From positions 1-11,458 of the forward strand of contig CAMZAI010000083.1 in assembly GCA_947304065.1 (NCBI GenBank): a DNA stretch of 11,458 bases. Reading direction: 5' to 3'. A program made the position numbers and the translations under genes. This DNA comes from an uncultured Clostridia bacterium (lineage in GTDB: Bacteria > Bacillota > Clostridia > Lachnospirales > Lachnospiraceae). The notes under the pieces were generated by a model that ran no database searches, was not told where the DNA came from, and saw only the letters and a list, made by a program, of their open reading frames with translations. Below are positions 1 to 5,405 of this stretch, in pieces; position 1 is the first letter of the stretch; every line of letters starts with the position of its first letter.

Positions 1-2043
1 ATGAGAGCAAGGCTCTCGGCAAAGGTTTATGATTCGCTCAGAAAGATCATAGACGAGAACGGACAGTTGGATGAAAGCGTTGCGGAAGCGGTCGCAAAAG
101 AGATGCGCGACTGGGCGGTAGAGAACGGAGCTACGCATTTCACACACTGGTTCCAGCCTCTTACCGGTGTTACCGCAGAGAAGCATGACAGCTTTATCAC
201 TCCTTCTCCCGACGGCGGCGTGATCATGGAATTCTCGGGCAAGGAGCTCATCAAGGGCGAGCCCGATGCATCCTCGTTCCCTTCGGGCGGACTCAGAGCC
301 ACCTTCGAGGCCAGAGGATATACAGCATGGGATCCCACATCCTATGCGTTCATCAAGGATCATACACTTTGCATTCCCACAGCGTTCTGTTCTTACAGCG
401 GCGAGGCGCTTGACAAAAAGACCCCCCTGCTCCGCTCAATGCAGGCGCTCGACCTTCAGGCAAAGCGTATCTTAAAGCTTTTCGGCAAGGATGTTAAATA
501 CGTAAGGACCAGCGTAGGTCCCGAGCAGGAATATTTCCTGATCGATGCGGAAATGTACCAGAAGCGTCCCGACCTCGTATATACCGGACGCACACTCTTC
601 GGAGCTATGCCTCCCAAAGGCCAGGAGCTCGACGATCATTACTTCGGCGTTATCAAGCCCAGAGTAAACGCGTTCATGGAGGACCTGAACAATGAGCTCT
701 GGAAGCTCGGTATCCTTGCCAAGACCGAACATAACGAAGTAGCTCCCGCACAGCACGAGCTGGCTCCGATCTATTCGACCACAAACGTTGCCACCGACAA
801 CAACCAGCTGACCATGGAGATAATGCAGAAGGTTGCCAGAAAGCACGGTCTTGTGTGCCTGCTCCATGAGAAGCCTTTCGCGGGCGTTAACGGTTCAGGT
901 AAGCACAACAACTGGTCGATGGCTACCGATAAGGGTTCAAACCTTCTTTCACCCGGCGATACGCCGCATGAGAACGCACAGTTCCTGCTGTTCCTCTGCG
1001 CAGTCATTCAGGCTGTGGACGATTATCAGGATCTGCTCCGTCTCGCCGTTGCCACCGCAGGCAATGATCACAGACTCGGCGCAAACGAGGCTCCGCCCGC
1101 TATCATTTCCGTATTCCTCGGCGATGAGCTTTCGGCGATCCTTGAGGCGATCAAGACCGACACTCCTTATCAGGGCAAGGAAAAGGAAGTTATCAAGCTC
1201 GGTGTTGACAGCCTTCCGAAGTTCTCAAGAGATACCACCGACAGAAACCGTACATCGCCTTTCGCATTTACGGGCAACAAATTCGAGTTCAGATCGCTCG
1301 GTTCGTCCAACAGCATCGCGTGCTGCAACATCATGCTGAACGCGGCTGTTGCGGAAAGCCTTAAGCAGTACGCCGACAGGCTCGAGGGCGCGGACAACCT
1401 TGAGAGCGCGCTGCATGACCTGATCAAGGAAGTTATCACAAAGCATCAGAGAATTCTCTTCAACGGCAACGGATACGGAGACGAGTGGGTTAAGGAAGCT
1501 ACCGAGGTTAGAGGCCTTTCGAACCTCAAGACCACTCCCGACGCTATGCCTCATCTGCTTGACGAGAAGAACAAGAAGATGCTCATGGCGCACAAGGTAT
1601 TTACCGAGACAGAGCTTGCTTCGAGATGCGAGATCATGCTCGAGAACTACTGCAAGACCGTAACGATCGAAGCTCATACGATGGTAGACATGGTAAGGAA
1701 GGATTACCTTCCCGCTATCGAGGATTATCTGTACAAGCTCGCAAAGACCACTTCGCTGATGAAGTCGGTAAGCGGCAATGTTAAGTGCAATTACGAGATC
1801 TCCACTATGGAGAGACTTTCGGAGCTCACAGACTACATCCTTGAGCGCGTTAAGGACCTCGAGAAGTCGCTCGCGGATCTGAAGGGCATCGATTCCGTTC
1901 TTAAGTCTTCAGAGTTCATCAGGGACGATATGATCCCGAAGATGGAGCACTTAAGAAAGCATGTCGACGAAGCCGAGATGCTCGCCAGCGAGGAGTGCTG
2001 GCCGGTTCCGAGCTACGGCAAGCTGCTGTTCAGTGTTTATTAA
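1..2043 (+). CDS. glnN: Glutamine synthetase type III (5' partial)
   Basis: Cytoplasmic enzyme that makes glutamine from glutamate, ammonia and ATP; the type III family forms large homo-oligomers and is common in Bacteroidota, Clostridia and cyanobacteria. Visible landmarks in the 680 residues: the family block GGLRATFEARGYTAWD (96-111), the metal-binding stretch GPEQEYF (173-179), EHNEVAPAQHE (243-253), the ammonia/glutamate-site block VNGSGKHNNWS (296-306), GNDHRLGANEAPPA (354-367) and the ATP/phosphate-site arginines in DRNRTSPFAF (414-423). The ATG at base 1 matches an internal Met of homologues, which normally carry roughly 15-25 more residues (the FG..VFND region), so the real start lies before the window. 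The expected full length of about 700 residues fits the family. It stops at TAA 2041-2043, 17 nt before a strong terminator. Its promoter is not in the window. Confidence 0.97.
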   Translation: MRARLSAKVYDSLRKIIDENGQLDESVAEAVAKEMRDWAVENGATHFTHWFQPLTGVTAEKHDSFITPSPDGGVIMEFSGKELIKGEPDASSFPSGGLRATFEARGYTAWDPTSYAFIKDHTLCIPTAFCSYSGEALDKKTPLLRSMQALDLQAKRILKLFGKDVKYVRTSVGPEQEYFLIDAEMYQKRPDLVYTGRTLFGAMPPKGQELDDHYFGVIKPRVNAFMEDLNNELWKLGILAKTEHNEVAPAQHELAPIYSTTNVATDNNQLTMEIMQKVARKHGLVCLLHEKPFAGVNGSGKHNNWSMATDKGSNLLSPGDTPHENAQFLLFLCAVIQAVDDYQDLLRLAVATAGNDHRLGANEAPPAIISVFLGDELSAILEAIKTDTPYQGKEKEVIKLGVDSLPKFSRDTTDRNRTSPFAFTGNKFEFRSLGSSNSIACCNIMLNAAVAESLKQYADRLEGADNLESALHDLIKEVITKHQRILFNGNGYGDEWVKEATEVRGLSNLKTTPDAMPHLLDEKNKKMLMAHKVFTETELASRCEIMLENYCKTVTIEAHTMVDMVRKDYLPAIEDYLYKLAKTTSLMKSVSGNVKCNYEISTMERLSELTDYILERVKDLEKSLADLKGIDSVLKSSEFIRDDMIPKMEHLRKHVDEAEMLASEECWPVPSYGKLLFSVY

Positions 2044-2059
2044 TTTTTGAAAAAGAACT

Positions 2060-2111
2060 GAGTCACCACAAGGGCGTGGTTTTCACTCCCTTGTGGTGGC
2101 TCGTTTTTTTT
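2060..2111 (+). terminator. Intrinsic terminator after glnN
   Basis: A 15-bp stem (2060-2074 with 2088-2102) contains one G-T wobble and no mismatch, has a 13-nt loop, and is followed by G and eight T (2104-2111). This is a textbook rho-independent terminator for the glutamine synthetase transcript. It also separates that gene from amt, for which no strong own promoter is visible, so some read-through or conditional antitermination is possible. Confidence 0.93.
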
Positions 2112-2119
2112 ATAGATAA

Positions 2120-2159
2120 AGGCAAGCAGAATTCGCCGTAGGCGAAACTGCGAATGCCT
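2120..2159 (+). promoter_or_regulatory. Imperfect hairpin in the amt leader
   Basis: Three stacked helices: 2120-2124 with 2155-2159, 2126-2129 with 2148-2151, and TTCGCC 2132-2137 with GGCGAA 2141-2146 closed by a GTA triloop; 15 pairs in total, separated by small internal loops. No T-run follows, so it is not a terminator. It ends 12 nt before the amt Shine-Dalgarno. It could be an mRNA stabiliser, a regulator target or part of a dispersed repeat; the structure is visible, the role is not. Confidence 0.5.
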
Positions 2160-2188
2160 GAAGCGAAGCGAAAGGGAGGATAAAGATT

Positions 2189-3961
2189 ATGATTGATGAG
2201 ATTATGAGTTTGGTGAATGAACAGATCTTTGCGGTGTGGTTTTTGATCGGCGCCGCGCTGGTCTTCTGGATGCAGGCAGGTTTTGCGATGTGCGAGACGG
2301 GCTTTACGAGAGCGAAGAACGCCGGCAACATCATCATGAAGAACCTGATGGATTTCTGTATCGGTACCGTAATGTGGTTTATCTGCGGCGCGTCCCTGAT
2401 GCTGGGGCCCAACATTTTAAAGGGCTTTGCGGGCGGCTTCAGTTTTGATGTTTTCTCGGGATATGCCGATTTTGACTATTCCGCGTTTGTTTTCAACCTT
2501 GTATTCTGCGCGACTACCGCTACGATCGTTTCCGGATCGATGGCAGAGCGCACCAAGTTCTCGAGCTACTGTATCTATTCGGCTATCATTTCCGCTATCA
2601 TTTACCCCATCGAGGCTCACTGGGTATGGGGCGGCGGCTTCCTGACAGACTGGGGCTTCCACGATTACGCAGGTTCTAACTGCATTCACATGGTAGGCGG
2701 TATCTGTGCTTTCATCGGTGCCTGGATGCTCGGACCCAGAATGGGTAAATTCGAGCGCGACAAGAGCGGCAAGGTTACGAAGGTCAATGCATTCCCCGGC
2801 CACAACCTCGTTATCGCGGCACTCGGCGTATTCATCCTGTGGCTCGGCTGGTACGGCTTCAACGGCGCTGCGGCTACCGACGTTCCCACAATGGGTTCTG
2901 TATTCCTTACCACGACCGTTGCTCCCGCTGTTGCAACCGTAGTATGTATGATCTTTACCTGGGTTAAGTACGGCAAGCCCGATGTTTCGATGTGTCTTAA
3001 CGCTTCACTTGCGGGCCTTGTTGCGATCACCGCTCCCTGCGACGTTACCGACTGCGCGGGCGCTGCGATCATCGGCGCCGTATCCGGACTTCTCGTAGTA
3101 TTCGGCGTTTGGTTCAATGATAATGTTTCTCATGTCGACGATCCCGTCGGTGCCGTTGCGGTTCATATGTTCAACGGTATCTGGGGTACTGTTGCGGTAG
3201 GTCTCTTCGCTACCGAGACCGCTCCCGGCTTTGCTGTTGCAGGTATCAAAGAAGGTCTTTTCTACGGCGGCGGATTTGAACAGTTAGGCATCCAGTTCGC
3301 AGGTATGTTTGTGACCGCGGCCTGGACGGCAGTTACCATTTTCCTTGCATTCCTGCTCATTAAGAAGACTGTAGGCCTTCGTGTATCCGAGGAAGAGGAG
3401 ATCACGGGTCTTGACGCTACCGAGCACGGTCTTCCTTCGGCATATGCAGGCTTCTCGATCATGGATATTTCGAACACCATGACCATGAGCGTAAATGAGA
3501 ACACTAACCTCGGAACCGAGAACTATGATCAGGCGTCCGAAGCAAAGAGAAAGGCTGCGGTTCCCGTAATAAAAGAGATCCCTTCGGGCTCTGCGGACTT
3601 CGATACGGGTATTTCAAAGGTTGTCATCATCGCGAAGCTTTCGCGTTATGAGGTGCTCAAGCGTGCAATGAACGATCTGGGCGTTACGGGCATGACCGTT
3701 ACGCAGGTAATGGGCTGCGGCGTTCAGAAGGGCGCAGGCGAGAAGTACCGCGGAGTCGAGATCGATATGACATTGCTCCCGAAGGTTAAGATCGAAGTCG
3801 TAGTAAGCGCGATCCCTGTGGACAAAGTTATCGAGGCAGCCAAGAAGGCTCTGTATACCGGCCGTATCGGCGACGGCAAGATCTTTGTATACCCTGTCAG
3901 CCGTGTCGTAAAGATCAGGACCGGCGAGGAGAACTACGCCGCATTACAGGACGTAGAATAA
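2189..3961 (+). CDS. amt: Ammonium transporter fused to a PII signalling domain
   Basis: Inner-membrane Amt/Mep/Rh channel with a C-terminal cytoplasmic PII domain. Residues 1 to about 420 form the channel, with about 11 hydrophobic segments. It keeps the twin-histidine pair of the pore: His167 in the DYAGSNCIH block and His326 in DPVGAVAVH. A polar linker (about 421-475) leads to a full PII domain (about 475-590) with GVTGMTVTQV (498-507), the Gln39 equivalent (Gln513), PKVKIEVVV (531-539), the ATP loop TGRIGDGKIFV (557-567) and RVVKIRTGEE (572-581). The Tyr46 equivalent is kept (Tyr520), but the position uridylylated in E. coli (Tyr51) is Ile525. In most bacteria GlnK is a separate protein made next to AmtB and plugs the channel when nitrogen is plentiful; here the plug seems to be tethered. 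The start is set by AAGGGAGGA at 2172-2180, 8 nt before ATG. Standalone Amt proteins are about 400-450 residues, so the extra length is the linker plus PII. Confidence 0.95.
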   Translation: MIDEIMSLVNEQIFAVWFLIGAALVFWMQAGFAMCETGFTRAKNAGNIIMKNLMDFCIGTVMWFICGASLMLGPNILKGFAGGFSFDVFSGYADFDYSAFVFNLVFCATTATIVSGSMAERTKFSSYCIYSAIISAIIYPIEAHWVWGGGFLTDWGFHDYAGSNCIHMVGGICAFIGAWMLGPRMGKFERDKSGKVTKVNAFPGHNLVIAALGVFILWLGWYGFNGAAATDVPTMGSVFLTTTVAPAVATVVCMIFTWVKYGKPDVSMCLNASLAGLVAITAPCDVTDCAGAAIIGAVSGLLVVFGVWFNDNVSHVDDPVGAVAVHMFNGIWGTVAVGLFATETAPGFAVAGIKEGLFYGGGFEQLGIQFAGMFVTAAWTAVTIFLAFLLIKKTVGLRVSEEEEITGLDATEHGLPSAYAGFSIMDISNTMTMSVNENTNLGTENYDQASEAKRKAAVPVIKEIPSGSADFDTGISKVVIIAKLSRYEVLKRAMNDLGVTGMTVTQVMGCGVQKGAGEKYRGVEIDMTLLPKVKIEVVVSAIPVDKVIEAAKKALYTGRIGDGKIFVYPVSRVVKIRTGEENYAALQDVE

Positions 3962-3990
3962 CGTTAACTGGTAACCTTTAGTTACTTATT

Positions 3991-4032
3991 CCTCCCCGGG
4001 AAAGTGGTATAATCTTTCCCGAGGAGGTTTTT
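3991..4032 (+). terminator. Terminator hairpin of amt, overlapping the next gene's promoter and RBS
   Basis: The arms 3991-4004 and 4014-4027 pair over 14 positions with a single C-A mismatch (3996/4022), closing a 9-nt loop. Five T follow directly (4028-4032). As RNA made by reading through amt this is a good intrinsic terminator. The loop is TGGTATAAT, an extended -10 promoter, and the 3' arm ends in GAGGAGG, the Shine-Dalgarno of the downstream gene. All three readings rest on the same bases. Confidence 0.75.
4005..4013 (+). promoter_or_regulatory. Extended -10 promoter for the secreted-protein gene
   Basis: TGGTATAAT is the TGnTATAAT extended -10 form with a perfect TATAAT at 4008-4013. 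No good -35 box is found 16-18 bases upstream (the best is TTATTC at 3986-3991), as is often tolerated when the TG extension is present. Predicted start of transcription is near 4019-4021, leaving a leader of only about 16 nt that consists almost entirely of the Shine-Dalgarno region. Confidence 0.65.
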
Positions 4033-4035
4033 ATC

Positions 4036-5232
4036 ATGAAAAAGAATTTAAGACGTTTGGCAGTACTGGTCATGTCGGTGCTGTTATTGGCAGGATTCAT
4101 AGGAAGAGTCGAGCCCGCAGCTGCGAAGGCCAAGTCGACGAAGCCCGCAAAGCCTGAGGTTGCATTGCAGAGAGATATAGACGGGAAATCTATAACCGTT
4201 ACCATCGATAAGACCGCGCGTACCGATGGGTACAAGATCCTGATGAAAGAGGACGGAGCATCCGCCTATAAAAAGGTCAAGACCCTGAAAAAGAGCGGCA
4301 CCGAAGCCAGAACATATACGATCAAAAACCTTGACCCCGCAAAGACCTATCAGATCAAGGTCAGGGCGTACAATACGACCGACGGCAAAAAAGTCTGGGG
4401 CAAATACAGCGAAGTTACGACCGTTACTCCCGAGGTCAGCACCGGCGATATCATCACTTTCGGTTCATATGAGCAGGACGCGAGCTATGAAAACGGCTAC
4501 GAGCCCCTTGAATGGATCGTTCTGAAAAAGGACGGCGATAAGCTGTTCCTTGTGAGCGTATACGCGCTTGAGGCCGACGTTATCGATCAGGATGAGGACG
4601 ATGAAAGATTCGACGGCAGCTGGAAACATTCCGAAATGCGTGCTTATCTGAACAATTCGTTTATCACAAAGGCCTTCACCGATAAAGAAGCGGCGGCGAT
4701 CCTGCAAACGGAGCTGGAAGACGTCGGAACCACTGACAGGGTATTCCTTCTTTCATACAACGAGGTTAAGAACGCCGAACTCGGATTTGAGAGAGTTGAG
4801 GACCGCAGATGCGCGCCTACTGCGCACGCCGTTTTCTGGGAAGACGATGAAAGCGAAAGCGAAGAATGCGTCTGGATATGGGATGATCCCGAATTCGGCG
4901 ATGTTTATTACGCGAATGATGTGATTTCCTGCTTCTGGTGGCTCAGAACTCCCTGCACCGACAAATCGGGCAATCCGAACGGTGAGTTTTACATGGTAAG
5001 GGACAGCGGAAAGATCACCTCAGTTGAATTCTGGGGAGAAGAACTAGATTCCTTCAGATCGGATTATGATGAAGATTTTTATGTCGACGGATTCGGAGTA
5101 CGCCCCGCGATGGTCATCTCACTCGATAAGGCAAAGAAGCTCATCAAACTGACAGGCAGGACCATGAAAAGTGACTGGTCTAAAGCACGCACGGTTGAGG
5201 CTTGGGAAGACGATGAAGACGATGACTGGTAA
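4036..5232 (+). CDS. Secreted protein with fibronectin type III and DUF6273 domains
   Basis: Function unknown; predicted to be exported and extracellular. Residues 1-30 look like a Sec signal peptide: MKKNLRR, a hydrophobic core (about 8-23), then VEPAAA with likely signal peptidase I cleavage near residue 30. There is no lipobox Cys and no sortase or C-terminal membrane anchor. Residues about 41-133 have the pattern of an Fn3 domain, including GYKILMKE, a YTIKNLDPAKTYQIKVRAY block and a closing strand ending in TVTPE. Residues about 137-363 match DUF6273, with the opening GDIITFGSYEQD, the hallmark WWLRTP (301-306) and GVRPAMVISLD (354-364). The tail is very acidic (EDDEDDDW). Start: ATG 4036 with GAGGAGG at 4021-4027, 8 nt upstream. 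It sits between nitrogen genes but has its own promoter and is followed by a hairpin, so a link to nitrogen metabolism is not shown. Both domains are frequent in surface proteins of gut Clostridia (family knowledge). Confidence 0.85.
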   Translation: MKKNLRRLAVLVMSVLLLAGFIGRVEPAAAKAKSTKPAKPEVALQRDIDGKSITVTIDKTARTDGYKILMKEDGASAYKKVKTLKKSGTEARTYTIKNLDPAKTYQIKVRAYNTTDGKKVWGKYSEVTTVTPEVSTGDIITFGSYEQDASYENGYEPLEWIVLKKDGDKLFLVSVYALEADVIDQDEDDERFDGSWKHSEMRAYLNNSFITKAFTDKEAAAILQTELEDVGTTDRVFLLSYNEVKNAELGFERVEDRRCAPTAHAVFWEDDESESEECVWIWDDPEFGDVYYANDVISCFWWLRTPCTDKSGNPNGEFYMVRDSGKITSVEFWGEELDSFRSDYDEDFYVDGFGVRPAMVISLDKAKKLIKLTGRTMKSDWSKARTVEAWEDDEDDDW

Positions 5233-5245
5233 TGAGATTTTTGTA

Positions 5246-5274
5246 TTGACACTTTAAAGCAACAGAGTTATAAT
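5246..5274 (+). promoter_or_regulatory. Perfect sigma-A consensus promoter upstream of gltB
   Basis: TTGACA at 5246-5251 and TATAAT at 5269-5274 are separated by exactly 17 bases, an exact match to the vegetative consensus. It begins 13 nt after the stop of the preceding gene. The transcript should start near 5281 and carry a leader of about 125 nt before the gltB ATG. The distance to the first hairpin of that leader is only about 15 nt. Confidence 0.88.
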
Positions 5275-5295
5275 TACTTTTCGAAAAAGGCAAAG

Positions 5296-5332
5296 GCGCC
5301 CTGGAGGATTTCTCCGGGGCGCTTTCTCTGTT
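5296..5332 (+). terminator. Terminator-like hairpin inside the gltB leader
   Basis: GCGCCCTGGAG (5296-5306) pairs with CTCCGGGGCGC (5312-5322) over 11 bp with one T-G wobble and a 5-nt loop; flanking AAA (5292-5294) and TTT can add three pairs with one bulged G. The following run TTTCTCTGTT (5323-5332) is T-rich but interrupted, so termination may be only partial. It can end the secreted-protein transcript, but it lies downstream of the strong gltB promoter, so gltB transcripts must also pass it. That makes it a candidate attenuator. I found no clear alternative antiterminator pairing. Confidence 0.65.
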
Positions 5333-5334
5333 GA

Positions 5335-5363
5335 GTGGAATAAGCCCGAATGGCTTATTCCAC
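5335..5363 (+). promoter_or_regulatory. Perfect 12-bp hairpin in the gltB leader
   Basis: GTGGAATAAGCC (5335-5346) is exactly complementary to GGCTTATTCCAC (5352-5363), with a CGAAT loop. There is no T-run behind it. It lies 4 nt before a second perfect hairpin and begins just after the terminator-like hairpin. It may be a leader RNA structure or an operator palindrome; the role is unknown. Confidence 0.6.
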
Positions 5364-5367
5364 GATG

Positions 5368-5390
5368 ACAATAGACCGAAGGTCTATTGT
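5368..5390 (+). promoter_or_regulatory. Perfect 10-bp hairpin next to the gltB RBS
   Basis: ACAATAGACC (5368-5377) is exactly complementary to GGTCTATTGT (5381-5390), closed by a GAA triloop. The stem ends directly against the gltB Shine-Dalgarno (5391-5397), leaving it single-stranded but stacked beside the helix, so this structure could influence translation initiation. No T-run follows. Confidence 0.6.
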
Positions 5391-5397
5391 AGAGAGG
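5391..5397 (+). promoter_or_regulatory. gltB: Shine-Dalgarno that sets the gltB start
   Basis: AGAGAGG lies 8 nt before ATG 5406. The reading frame stays open upstream to a TTG at 5331, but that extension runs through both leader hairpins and would place the catalytic Cys too far from the N-terminus for a usual propeptide. The ATG at 5406 is therefore preferred. Confidence 0.8.
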
Positions 5398-5405
5398 TAT
5401 TCGTT

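Noticed and set aside
1..3. ATG at base 1 as the true start of glutamine synthetase
   Set aside because: Homologues have a further 15-25 residues before this Met, and no upstream sequence is available to show a ribosome binding site.
2097..2116. Sigma-54 promoter-like TGGCTCG upstream of amt
   Set aside because: The -24 part resembles the consensus but the required GC of the -12 element is replaced by a T-run, which belongs to the terminator.
2154..2183. Nine-codon leader ORF ending 5 nt before the amt ATG
   Set aside because: No Shine-Dalgarno before its ATG, which sits at the base of a hairpin; the length is too short to distinguish from chance.
2044..2188. ANTAR-type dual hairpins or glutamine riboswitch controlling amt or gltB
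   Set aside because: Clostridial nitrogen genes can use these, so both leaders were searched. No pair of hexaloop hairpins with the A..G loop pattern and no glutamine-riboswitch core was seen; loops are 3, 5 or 13 nt.
5331..5405. Upstream in-frame TTG start giving gltB 25 extra residues
   Set aside because: No ribosome binding site, runs through two hairpins, and would move the nucleophile Cys away from the usual short propeptide position.
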